8,089 nt of DNA from Desulfobacterales bacterium (GTDB lineage Bacteria; Desulfobacterota; Desulfobacteria; Desulfobacterales; Desulfosalsimonadaceae). Positions within the stretch are counted from its first letter, which is position 1; each line of letters begins with the position of its first letter. The DNA lies in contig SKZX01000317.1 in the NCBI GenBank assembly GCA_007127175.1, positions 1-8,089 of the forward strand, read 5' to 3'. Shown one piece after another: positions 1-6,374 of the stretch. The notes beneath the pieces are model-generated. The model was not told where the DNA came from and did no database searches. It was given only the letters and a program-made list of their open reading frames with translations. The translations under genes were made by a program, and so were the position numbers.

Positions 1-2
1 CG

Positions 3-575
3 GATGCCCGGCAAATCGAGGCCGATGCCGTTTCCCTGGACCTGAACCGGTCCATGGACGAGATACGGGCAGAATTGAGCCGCCATCCCGTGACGACGCG
101 GCTCCTGCTCAACGGTAAAATTGTGGTGGCCAGGGACATCGCCCATGCCAGGATAATGGAGCAACTGGAAAAAAGCGGGGAGCTGCCATGGTATGCCAAA
201 GAGCACATCATCTACTACGCCGGGCCCGCCAAGACGCCTGAAGGTTACCCGTCCGGCTCCTTCGGGCCCACCACGGCGGCCCGGATGGATCCCTATATCC
301 CAGTTTTCCAGAAACACGGCGGGTCGCTGGTCACCCTGGCCAAGGGGAACCGCTCCCCGGCGGTAAAAGACGCCTGCAAGTCATACGGCGGCTTCTATCT
401 CGGTTCCATCGGCGGGCCTGCCGCGCGATTGGGCAAGGAATGCATCACCAACGTGGAAGTGATCGATTTCCCGGAGCTGGGCATGGAATCGGTTTTCATG
501 ATCACGGTAAAGGATTTTCCCGCATTCATCATCATAGACGACAAGGGAAACGACTTTTTCCAGGACATCCTGTAG
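3..575 (+). CDS. Class I fumarate hydratase (Fe-S fumarase), C-terminal part; 5' end off the window
   Basis: Class I fumarases interconvert fumarate and malate with a [4Fe-4S] cluster in the cytoplasm. The frame is open to the left edge, so the ATG at 54 is internal and about 190 C-terminal residues are visible. They contain the family's C-terminal signatures: VARDIAHA, YYAGPAKTPEGYPSGSFGPTTAARMD, LAKGNRS, GGFYLGSIGGPAARL, and DFPAFIIIDDKGNDFF at the end. The stretch before VARDIAHA (LDLNRSMDEIRAELSRHPVT) resembles the linker of single-chain enzymes such as E. coli FumA (about 550 residues), rather than the start of a separate beta subunit, so a long single chain is more likely, though a two-subunit form cannot be excluded. 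The cluster-binding cysteines lie in the missing N-terminal part. Converges on rubrerythrin. The family is certain; fumarase versus a related dehydratase such as tartrate dehydratase is less so. Confidence 0.9.
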   Translation, partial: DARQIEADAVSLDLNRSMDEIRAELSRHPVTTRLLLNGKIVVARDIAHARIMEQLEKSGELPWYAKEHIIYYAGPAKTPEGYPSGSFGPTTAARMDPYIPVFQKHGGSLVTLAKGNRSPAVKDACKSYGGFYLGSIGGPAARLGKECITNVEVIDFPELGMESVFMITVKDFPAFIIIDDKGNDFFQDIL

Positions 576-587
576 GCTGTTGCACCC

Positions 588-617
588 AAAAAAGCCCCCG
601 GTATGCAACCGGGGGCT
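588..617 (-). terminator. Rho-independent terminator of the rubrerythrin gene
   Basis: Bases 593-602 and 608-617 form a perfect 10-bp, GC-rich stem (AGCCCCCGGT / ACCGGGGGCT) with a 5-base loop. Read on the minus strand the stem is followed at once by six T (the A run at 588-593). It lies about 60 bases past the rubrerythrin stop. On the plus strand no T run follows, so it is at best a weak terminator for the fumarase. Confidence 0.9.
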
Positions 618-679
618 CATGATCATAATGCCTGCCCTAATGTGATTCACAGATGTTTAGAACGCATCCTTTCTCCCCA

Positions 680-1177
680 TCAGTCGACCTGCTCGAAAAT
701 CTTCCCTGAAGATCCGCAGACCGGGCAGGTATCGGGCTTTTCATCCGCCACGGTATAGCCGCACACGCCGCATACATAATAACAGTCAACCGCCTCCGGG
801 TTGTCGATCGTGTCAAGGGCCTTCTGGTAAAGCCCGGCGTGAATCTCTTCAACCGCATTGGCATAGGTGAAGCTTCGCAGGGCGTCCTTGCTCCCCTCAG
901 CCTCCGCATCCGCGATCATTTCCGGGTACATGGATTTGAACTCGTGGGTTTCACCGGCAATGGCATCCTTCAGGTTTTCGGCCGTTTTACCGATGCCGCC
1001 GGCAGCCCGGAGGTGCGCATGGGCATGCACCGTCTCGGCTGCGGCCGCAGCCCTGAAGAGTTTTGCAACCGCTGTGTGCCCTTCCTTGTCCGCCTGTTTG
1101 GCATATGCCAGGTATTTGCGATTCGCCTGTGATTCTCCTGCGAACGCATCCATTAAATGTTTACTCGTTTTCCCCAT
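680..1177 (-). CDS. rbr: Rubrerythrin
   Basis: A non-heme di-iron peroxidase that reduces hydrogen peroxide to water with electrons from rubredoxin or NAD(P)H-linked reductases; cytoplasmic oxidative-stress protein of anaerobes. The 165-residue product has a ferritin-like four-helix domain (about 5-125) followed by a rubredoxin-like FeCys4 domain. All seven expected di-iron ligands are visible: E15, E48/H51 (ExxH), E76/E79 (ExxE) and E110/H113 (ExxH). The FeCys4 ligands are C136, C139, C151 and C154. It is somewhat shorter than the classical Desulfovibrio protein (about 190). The start is the ATG at 1177: AAAGGAGG at 1185-1192 sits 7 bases upstream, and the longer reading from a TTG at 1198 would run through this ribosome site. 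Monocistronic; divergent from the FKBP-like gene across a long gap, with an inverted repeat at 1236-1253 as a possible control site. Confidence 0.95.
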   Translation of the reverse strand: MGKTSKHLMDAFAGESQANRKYLAYAKQADKEGHTAVAKLFRAAAAAETVHAHAHLRAAGGIGKTAENLKDAIAGETHEFKSMYPEMIADAEAEGSKDALRSFTYANAVEEIHAGLYQKALDTIDNPEAVDCYYVCGVCGYTVADEKPDTCPVCGSSGKIFEQVD

Positions 1178-1235
1178 TAAAATGCCTCCTTTATTCAAAT
1201 GGTTGTTGTGACGACACCCTAATACCGGGCCAATG

Positions 1236-1253
1236 GTAATGCCAATTCATTAC
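1236..1253. promoter_or_regulatory. Inverted repeat upstream of rubrerythrin, possible operator
   Basis: GTAATG-CCAATT-CATTAC: perfect 6-base arms around a 6-base spacer, about 60 bases before the rubrerythrin start codon. It could be a repressor site for a peroxide- or iron-responsive regulator, or a small hairpin in the leader. It does not match a PerR or Fur box well enough to name the regulator. Confidence 0.35.
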
Positions 1254-1676
1254 AGCCTGCCACCCGCCTTTTCATTGCGCAACGGCCATTAATAAGAAAA
1301 AAACATAACAATAACCGTACCACTTGCAACCGGATTCGTCCCGCAGGGCGCCATAATTAAACATAAAATATTGATATGATATGGTTTACGAAAAATAAAA
1401 ATATTCAGCAAGGGGGGTTGTAAGATTGTATGAGAAATATGGCGCACTGTTTCCATACAAGACACATATGTATCATCGAATAACATGGCCCGAAAAAAAT
1501 CGGAGCCGTCAACAAACAATTTGGCGCTTCAAAACCATTTGTTTAGCGTATTAAAAGCAGACCCGCCACCCCCTGACCCGGCAATGAAAAGGGTGTCTCG
1601 GGCTGTCGGAAAACGCTCGTTTTTTTCTGAAAATGATCGCAACACGGGGTTGTTTCTTGGCATCATGTTGTGGTAA

Positions 1677-1692
1677 TAACGAATTCTCGTTA
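1677..1692. promoter_or_regulatory. Short perfect inverted repeat upstream of the FKBP-like gene
   Basis: TAACGA-ATTC-TCGTTA: 6-base arms around 4 bases, ending 45 bases before the ATG at 1738. The position fits an operator or leader hairpin. No consensus was recognised. Confidence 0.3.
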
Positions 1693-1737
1693 AAAGGCAG
1701 TACGCATATCCTTTTCCGATCTGCAAAGGAATTATTC

Positions 1738-2130
1738 ATGAGCGCAGAAAAACTGGCTGTCACCCCTTTGAAAAAAGTCATGGTCACCATCTCCGCCGGG
1801 AACAGGCCGGCAGGGCGGGAAATTCTGAATGGAAACACCGTTGAATTCATATTCGGGCTCGGGAAGGAAGGGCTGACGCCCCTGGAAAGAAGCCTTGCGG
1901 GGAAAAAAGTGGGCGATTCCGTCACCCTGCAGATTGACCGGACCGCGATTCCTGAGTTTTTCGGCCATGTCCTGATGTGCCCCCAGATTCTCGGGAGCAA
2001 GTTGAACCGCTTTTACATGAACCTGAAAATCCACGGCGTCGAATCCGCATCGCCCCGCGAAGTGGTCCGGGCCATGGCACAGACCACTTCCTGCGGTGGG
2101 GGGTGCACCTGCGGGTGCGACTGCGATTAG
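1738..2130 (+). CDS. FKBP-like peptidyl-prolyl isomerase domain protein with cysteine-rich C-terminal tail
   Basis: The 130-residue product resembles the FKBP/SlyD fold: a strand-turn region about 12-42 (GNTVEFIFGLGKEGLTPLERSL) followed by the family hallmark AGKKVGDSVTLQI (about 54-66), and a final strand FYMNLKIHGVESASPREVV. Family members catalyse proline cis/trans isomerisation and often act as chaperones. The insert-in-flap chaperone domain of SlyD appears missing or much shortened, as only about 20-25 residues separate the flap (IPEFFGHVL) from the last strand. The tail (residues 119-129) carries C119, C123, C125, C127 and C129 with interspersed glycine and aspartate; this recalls the His/Cys-rich nickel-binding tail of SlyD but has no histidine. 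The start is the ATG at 1738, with AAAGGA at 1725-1730; an in-frame upstream ATG at 1633 lacks a ribosome site. Whether the isomerase is active cannot be judged. Confidence 0.7.
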   Translation: MSAEKLAVTPLKKVMVTISAGNRPAGREILNGNTVEFIFGLGKEGLTPLERSLAGKKVGDSVTLQIDRTAIPEFFGHVLMCPQILGSKLNRFYMNLKIHGVESASPREVVRAMAQTTSCGGGCTCGCDCD

Positions 2131-2266
2131 AAGCCGTCTCAAAATCCGGACTGCGGTTCAAGATCCAGGCGCGAACAATCTTTGAAGATTTGATCGTACC
2201 TATGCGTACGTGAGGTTCTTCAAAGGTTGCCCGCAGAGCAGATATTGAACTTTTTTGGAAGCCGTC
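2130..2266. repeat. MITE-like palindromic element between convergent genes
   Basis: A long imperfect hairpin flanked by direct repeats GAAGCCGTC (2130-2138 and 2258-2266). Pairing arms from outside in: 2156-2165 with 2241-2250 (one mismatch), 2176-2188 with 2217-2229 (13 bp with one G:T), and 2195-2199 with 2206-2210 (CGTAC/GTACG) around a 6-base loop. It encodes no protein. The first direct repeat begins on the last base of the FKBP-like stop codon and the second ends on the rubredoxin gene's stop. Best explained as a small non-autonomous mobile or REP-type repeat. Other copies cannot be checked from this window. Confidence 0.55.
2156..2256 (+). terminator. Possible terminator formed by the hairpin plus T6
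   Basis: The outer arm GTTCAA/TTGAAC of the hairpin (ending at 2250) is directly followed by TTTTTT (2251-2256), the arrangement of an intrinsic terminator for the FKBP-like transcript. The stem is long, imperfect and not especially GC-rich at its base. On the opposite strand only four T follow the structure. Confidence 0.4.
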
Positions 2267-2957
2267 AATCCTTGAAAACAAACTTCCCGCCGATAAACCC
2301 GGCAACCCCGGTGGCGCCGAACATGATCAGGTTCAGGATCAGGAAGCTGCCGCGCCGCGCCGCGCCGGAATAGATGACATCCGGATTGATGAAAAACCAT
2401 ATGACGATCAGAAAAGCGGAAATGGCCACAACGACCGCGGCCGCGATCTTTGCCATGAACATAGTGGTCCGGGCGCCCTTGTATTTCCGCTGCCACTCAT
2501 TGTAGCCGGTGTACATGACCACGGGCATGGACAGCACCACCATGAACGCAAAATAAAACGCCGCCCAGGCCAGGGCCTCGGTGCCGAAAACAGCGGCGAT
2601 GAACATGAACAACACAACGATGGGCAGCACCCCGTTGGGCACATGGACCGTAATGGGATGGGCATGATGGACAACAAGCTGGGCGTCTATGAAATCCCGC
2701 AGTCCGGAAGCGCTTTTGGACGCGCCGGCGCCGCCCGGGCCGGATGACGGCGGGGGCGTGGCTGCCGGCTCCTCCGGTTTTGCTTTTCCGCCACCTTCCG
2801 GCTTTGCCTTGCTGCTTTGCTTCTCCTCATACTGTTTTGCTTCTTCAGGGCTGATTTCAACGAACTTGCTCTTGTCCGCACCGCAAACCGGGCATTTCTC
2901 CGGGGGGCTGTCCCCCGTATGGATATAATTGCAAACGGTGCATCGCCATTTTTTCAT
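2265..2957 (-). CDS. Membrane protein with N-terminal rubredoxin-like domain (DUF2231-like)
   Basis: The 230-residue product has three parts. Residues 1-35 are a rubredoxin-like FeCys4 domain with C6, C9, C22 and C25 (CTVC...CPVC), like the C-terminal domain of rubrerythrins. Residues about 36-85 are a charged, then Pro/Ala/Gly-rich, flexible linker. Residues about 88-230 are a membrane domain with four predicted helices (about 109-125, 128-150, 168-190, 203-224), preceded by a histidine-rich motif HHAHPITVHVPNG (H97, H98, H100, H105) typical of DUF2231-type proteins. No signal peptide, so the FeCys4 head should be cytoplasmic. A role in electron transfer to or from a membrane cofactor is inference; the histidines could bind heme. 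ATG 2957 is chosen because AAAGGAG (2964-2970) is 6 bases upstream; ATG 2960 is too close, and the frame further upstream looks non-coding. Confidence 0.8.
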   Translation of the reverse strand: MKKWRCTVCNYIHTGDSPPEKCPVCGADKSKFVEISPEEAKQYEEKQSSKAKPEGGGKAKPEEPAATPPPSSGPGGAGASKSASGLRDFIDAQLVVHHAHPITVHVPNGVLPIVVLFMFIAAVFGTEALAWAAFYFAFMVVLSMPVVMYTGYNEWQRKYKGARTTMFMAKIAAAVVVAISAFLIVIWFFINPDVIYSGAARRGSFLILNLIMFGATGVAGFIGGKFVFKD

Positions 2958-3199
2958 CATTTTCTCCTTTGTCAGATCATTTTCACTGAACTGCGTCCCG
3001 ACCGCAACCAATAACCGCCATGGGAACAAGATACGTATCGTTTCGGTCGTATGCAAACCCATTTCATCAACCGCATTTCCATCGCCGGTAAAACACGTTC
3101 TCTCCTGCCGCAGGACTCCCTAATTCAACAAAATATAAAGTCTGTGGGGCATAAAGGCAAGGGCAAGGCCATAATTGAAGTGCTGCGCAATCCTTTTGC

Positions 3200-3230
3200 T
3201 TGACACATGAATGTCCTTAGGTGTTATTAT
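3200..3230 (+). promoter_or_regulatory. Sigma-70 type promoter for the phosphofructokinase gene
   Basis: Perfect -35 TTGACA at 3200-3205 and -10 TATTAT at 3225-3230 (five of six consensus bases), spacing 19, or 18 if the overlapping TTATTA is used. Transcription would begin near 3237, giving a leader of about 75 bases. This also argues against the GTG at 3250 as the start codon. Confidence 0.6.
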
Positions 3231-3272
3231 TTCCCAGGCGTAAACAGGTGTGAAAATTTTTTCACCGAGAGG

Positions 3273-3284
3273 CAAGGGCCCTTG
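3273..3284. promoter_or_regulatory. Perfect 12-base palindrome in the phosphofructokinase leader
   Basis: CAAGGGCCCTTG is self-complementary and lies 28 bases before the start codon, just upstream of the ribosome site. A second, AT-rich hairpin (GTGAAAA...TTTTCAC) lies at about 3250-3265. They could be protein-binding sites or leader structure, or chance; no known motif was recognised. Confidence 0.25.
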
Positions 3285-3312
3285 GATATGGACAGGCAAT
3301 GCAGGAGGAGCC

Positions 3313-5427
3313 ATGACCGGCAAGACCGATTTCCAGCAAACAAAAGCACTGGATGAATTTCTGAAAAAGGAAGAGATTGAACGGGCTACCGCCGATGCAA
3401 GCTGGGCGCTCAAGGAGCGGCTGGCCTTTACACCGCCCCTCTGCGAGGTTTTTAAAAAGCCTTACCGAACGCTCGAAAACGTTGACGCCTATGAATTTCA
3501 TCGCCACCCCGAAGCAAAAAAACAGCTCCCGGATATTATCGACAACGTCGCTCAGCGGGTTGTGGGCGAAGATGACCCTGGTGGGGCGGTGATCGAGGGG
3601 CACCGCAAACAGAGGAATATCGGCATTGTTTTTTCAGGCGGGCCCGCCCCCGGCGGCCACAACGTCATTGCCGGCCTTTTTGACGCCCTGACCAAAGCCA
3701 GCGAAAACAGCCGCGTGTTCGGTTTTCTCATGGGGCCCGACGGGATACTCGAAAACAACTACATTGAAATAACCGCCGACATCGTCAATGCCTACAGGAA
3801 TCTCGGTGGGTTCGGGATGATCAAGACCGGCCGGACCAAAATCGACTCCGGCGAAAAAATGCAAAAGGCGCGGAAAACCTGCCTGGAACTCAACCTGGAC
3901 GCCCTGGTGATCGTCGGCGGGGACGACTCGAACACCAACGCGGCATTTCTTGCCCAGGAACTTTACAAGGACGGCGTCCAGGTGATCGGGGTTCCCAAAA
4001 CCATCGACGGCGATATCCAGGTCAAGGATGTCAACGGCCACTCCATCTGCGCGGTTTCCTTCGGGTTCCACACGGCTGCCCGGGCTTTCGCCCACAATAT
4101 CAACAATCTTTGCTCGGACAGCAGCTCGGATGTCAAGTACTGGCATATCTGCAAGGTCATGGGGCGCGTTGCCTCGCACCTCGCCCTTGAAGTCGCCCTT
4201 CAGGTCCACCCGAACATGACCCTTATCGGCGAGGAACTGGCGGACTTCGTCGATGAGGAGCGTATCGAAAACGCCAGAGCAGAAGGGACCATCGACTACA
4301 CGGCATACGGCATGACCCTGCGGCAGGTGTCCCGGCTCATATGTGACGGCATCGTCCGGAGGGCCGCTGTCGGTAAAAATTACGGGGTTATTGTCATCCC
4401 GGAGGGACTGCTCGAATTCATCAATGAAATCCAGGTTTTCATCATAAAACTGAACACCATTATTGCAGACTACAACGCCACCCACGACACGGATTTTAAC
4501 AGCCACTTCCCCACCCTGAAAGACAAGCTCGAGTACCTGCGGCAATTGGCGCGCATGTCCCGTGAAAACCAATCCTTTTCCATCTGGAACACCCGGGACG
4601 ACGACCTTTTCAACGTGCTGCCCCCGTTTTTTCAGGAAGGGTTGCTGACCGAACGCGACAGCCACGGCAATTTCCAGTTTTCACAAATGGAAACAGACCG
4701 CGTGGTCATGGGGCTGGTGGAGGACTACCTCAAGCGGCTGGCCGACAGGGGGACTTATAAAAACGGCATAAAGGTGAACAGTTACCGGCGGACCATGGCG
4801 GAAGGCGGGCTTGACCCGGATTTCTACGGACCCGCGATTTTCCGGAACTACGGCGCCGGTGACGATTTTCTGCTGGTCAAGGAGTCCATCGTCTCCATCA
4901 AAACCCTCAAGCAGACCCTTGTCAAAGAGGGGTTGATTTCAAAGAGTGGAGAAATCCCCACCCCTGTCGAAACCATTTACAAGCAATCCGTGCCGAAGTT
5001 CAAAACCCAGTATCATTTTTACGGATACGACGGCCGGGGCAACGACCCGACCTGGTTTGACTGCACCTATACCTACAACCTGGGGATGACGGCATTCTCG
5101 CTGATCGCCAACGGCGCCACCGGCCAGATGGCCGCCATCAACAACCTCCAGAAAGACTTCAGGGACTGGGCGCCCATCGGCATACCCATAGGCGCCCTGA
5201 TGCACCTGGAAGAACGGACGGGCAAACTCGCCCTGGTCATGGAACGCGCCCTCGTTGATATTCATTCACCGGCGTTCCGGGTATTTGCCGCCAAACGCGA
5301 CAAGTGGCTCGCCGCAACCCCCGGTGAAGACTGCTACCGGAGGCCCGGGCCGATCCGCTATTCCGGGGAAAGCGAGGATGCCCGACCCATCACATTGATC
5401 CTCAATGACCTGGGCGGCAGTTTCTGA
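3313..5427 (+). CDS. Pyrophosphate--fructose 6-phosphate 1-phosphotransferase (PPi-type phosphofructokinase, long form)
   Basis: Interconverts fructose 6-phosphate and fructose 1,6-bisphosphate using pyrophosphate, a reversible step serving glycolysis and gluconeogenesis. Motifs of the 704-residue product: GGPAPGGHN (109-117), GGDDS (202-206; the second Asp is the mark of PPi rather than ATP enzymes, which have GGDGS), PKTIDGD (228-234, catalytic Asp232), MGR (283-285), and a C-terminal YGYDGRGNDPTWFD region from about 570 matching the end of plant PFP and spirochete enzymes. Those relatives are about 550-570 residues long. The excess sits partly in a segment at about 490-563, between the helix ending RGTYKNGIKVN and FYGYDGR. 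The start is ATG 3313, with AGGAGG at 3303-3308; the GTG at 3250 has no ribosome site and lies almost at the predicted transcription start. Monocistronic, converging on the Mrp gene 22 bases away with no terminator between. Cytoplasmic. Confidence 0.92.
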   Translation: MTGKTDFQQTKALDEFLKKEEIERATADASWALKERLAFTPPLCEVFKKPYRTLENVDAYEFHRHPEAKKQLPDIIDNVAQRVVGEDDPGGAVIEGHRKQRNIGIVFSGGPAPGGHNVIAGLFDALTKASENSRVFGFLMGPDGILENNYIEITADIVNAYRNLGGFGMIKTGRTKIDSGEKMQKARKTCLELNLDALVIVGGDDSNTNAAFLAQELYKDGVQVIGVPKTIDGDIQVKDVNGHSICAVSFGFHTAARAFAHNINNLCSDSSSDVKYWHICKVMGRVASHLALEVALQVHPNMTLIGEELADFVDEERIENARAEGTIDYTAYGMTLRQVSRLICDGIVRRAAVGKNYGVIVIPEGLLEFINEIQVFIIKLNTIIADYNATHDTDFNSHFPTLKDKLEYLRQLARMSRENQSFSIWNTRDDDLFNVLPPFFQEGLLTERDSHGNFQFSQMETDRVVMGLVEDYLKRLADRGTYKNGIKVNSYRRTMAEGGLDPDFYGPAIFRNYGAGDDFLLVKESIVSIKTLKQTLVKEGLISKSGEIPTPVETIYKQSVPKFKTQYHFYGYDGRGNDPTWFDCTYTYNLGMTAFSLIANGATGQMAAINNLQKDFRDWAPIGIPIGALMHLEERTGKLALVMERALVDIHSPAFRVFAAKRDKWLAATPGEDCYRRPGPIRYSGESEDARPITLILNDLGGSF

Positions 5428-5449
5428 TTTTTTATGAAACACCCCTTTA

Positions 5450-6286
5450 TCAACCGCTTGCCAGGATATCGGCGATTTCGTGGAGTGCTTTTGTGACCGG
5501 TGCATCCGTGTAGCGTGACTGGAACGCTTCCCCCACATCGGCGGCCTTGACCATGTTGGGGTCGAAGGGAATCCGGCCCAGGAAACGCAGGCCGAACTGT
5601 TTAGCCGTTTTTTCACCGCCGCCGGTGCCGAACAGGTCAACGGTCTCGCCGCAATGGGGACATGCATATCCGCTCATGTTCTCCACCACGCCGAAAATCT
5701 CCAGGTTGAGCTTCTTGCAGAAATTGATGGATTTGCGCACATCCGACAAGGCCACTTCCTGGGGGGTGGTCACCACGATGGCCCGTGCATCCTTAACGGT
5801 CTGGGCCACGCTCATGGGCTCGTCCCCGGTGCCCGGGGGGGAATCGATGATCAGGTAGTCCAGGTTTCCCCAATTGACCTCGGTAATGAATTGGGTGATG
5901 GCCGCATGCTTCAGGGGGCCCCGCCATATCACCGCCGTATCGTTGTCCGGGAGTATGCCCTCGATGGAAATGGCGGAAAGATTGTCCGAATAGTGCAGGG
6001 GCTCGATCTTGTCCCCGGCGCTGACCGCTTTTACCCCGGACAGGCCGAGCATTCTCGGCACATCCGGGCCGTGTACGTCCACGTCCATGATACCCACCTT
6101 GAACCCTTTCTCCGCAAGGGCCATGGCCAGGTTAACCGCCACGCTGGTCTTTCCCACCCCACCCTTTCCGCTCATCACCAGGAACTTGTGCCGGATCCTT
6201 GCCAATGTTTTCAGGACCTCTTCATCACTATCATGAGCTGCTTTCTGCGAACCACCGCCGCAACCATGTTGTTGACATTCAGTCAT
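5450..6286 (-). CDS. Mrp/NBP35 (ApbC) family iron-sulfur carrier P-loop ATPase
   Basis: Members bind ATP as dimers, hold a [4Fe-4S] cluster between the subunits and deliver Fe-S clusters to apoproteins in the cytoplasm. The 278-residue product has the deviant Walker A GKGGVGKT (40-47), the A' region MDVDVHGPDVPRMLG (67-81), DSPPGTGDE (148-156) and the cluster-binding CPHC (209-212), followed by VDLFG. The short N-terminus (C4, C9, then GGG) replaces the MIP18/DUF59 domain found in longer Mrp proteins and is closer to NBP35-type forms. Start ATG 6286 has AAGGAG (6295-6300) 8 bases upstream. It lies 88 bases downstream of the DUF134 gene in the same direction; such pairs occur in sulfate reducers and related bacteria, so co-transcription is likely. 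Bases 6287-6374 hold no clear terminator. Confidence 0.93.
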   Translation of the reverse strand: MTECQQHGCGGGSQKAAHDSDEEVLKTLARIRHKFLVMSGKGGVGKTSVAVNLAMALAEKGFKVGIMDVDVHGPDVPRMLGLSGVKAVSAGDKIEPLHYSDNLSAISIEGILPDNDTAVIWRGPLKHAAITQFITEVNWGNLDYLIIDSPPGTGDEPMSVAQTVKDARAIVVTTPQEVALSDVRKSINFCKKLNLEIFGVVENMSGYACPHCGETVDLFGTGGGEKTAKQFGLRFLGRIPFDPNMVKAADVGEAFQSRYTDAPVTKALHEIADILASG

Positions 6287-6374
6287 TCTCCAATCTCCTT
6301 TTCATTAAAAACAGTTTGAAGCACCCAATATTTTTAATAACCTGCTGTCCATGCGCTATGGGGGAATACCCTGG

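Larger units (their letters stand above)
1178..1737. other. 560-base intergenic region between divergent genes
   Basis: No convincing gene. The part nearest rubrerythrin (1178-1290) is its leader with the inverted repeat at 1236-1253. Bases about 1290-1440 are rich in A and T, unlike the GC-rich genes around. Bases 1485-1676 can be read as 63 codons but have no ribosome site and no recognisable motif. A T7 run at 1620-1626 follows a weak 5-bp stem. A perfect hairpin sits at 1677-1692 before the FKBP-like gene. Promoters for both flanking genes must lie here, but I could not pick good -35/-10 pairs. Confidence 0.6.
2958..3312. other. 355-base divergent promoter region
   Basis: Lies between the rubredoxin-like membrane gene (-) and the phosphofructokinase gene (+). 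It holds a good rightward promoter (3200-3230), a phosphofructokinase leader with hairpins, and a 10-base perfect palindrome GATACGTATC at 3030-3039 on the side of the membrane protein gene. No gene is supported; open frames across it lack ribosome sites and family motifs. Confidence 0.6.

Noticed and set aside
1596..1626. Terminator-like T7 run in the long gap
   Set aside because: The preceding stem is only 5 bp with a G:T pair and no transcript is evident that would end there; left as a remark only.
1657..1674. Sigma-54-like promoter (TTGGCAT...TTGT) before the FKBP-like gene
   Set aside because: The -24 element is present, but the TTG of the -12 element is shifted by one base and lacks the required GC.
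1485..1676. A 63-codon plus-strand open frame beginning MARKKSEP in the long gap
   Set aside because: No ribosome binding site, no recognisable motif, biased short peptide, and it overlaps AT-rich and palindromic intergenic sequence.
1633..1737. Upstream extension of the FKBP-like gene to an ATG at 1633
   Set aside because: No Shine-Dalgarno before 1633, the added residues look unrelated to the fold, and AAAGGA is well spaced before 1738.
3250..3312. GTG start for phosphofructokinase at 3250
   Set aside because: It lies about 13 bases from the predicted transcription start and has no ribosome site, whereas AGGAGG precedes ATG 3313.
3634..4665. 343-codon minus-strand open frame opposite phosphofructokinase
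   Set aside because: It is the antisense shadow of a strongly conserved coding sequence; the translation shows no family motif.
5654..6319. 221-codon plus-strand open frame opposite the Mrp gene
   Set aside because: Antisense shadow in GC-rich coding sequence, no ribosome site, histidine- and glycine-rich nonsense.
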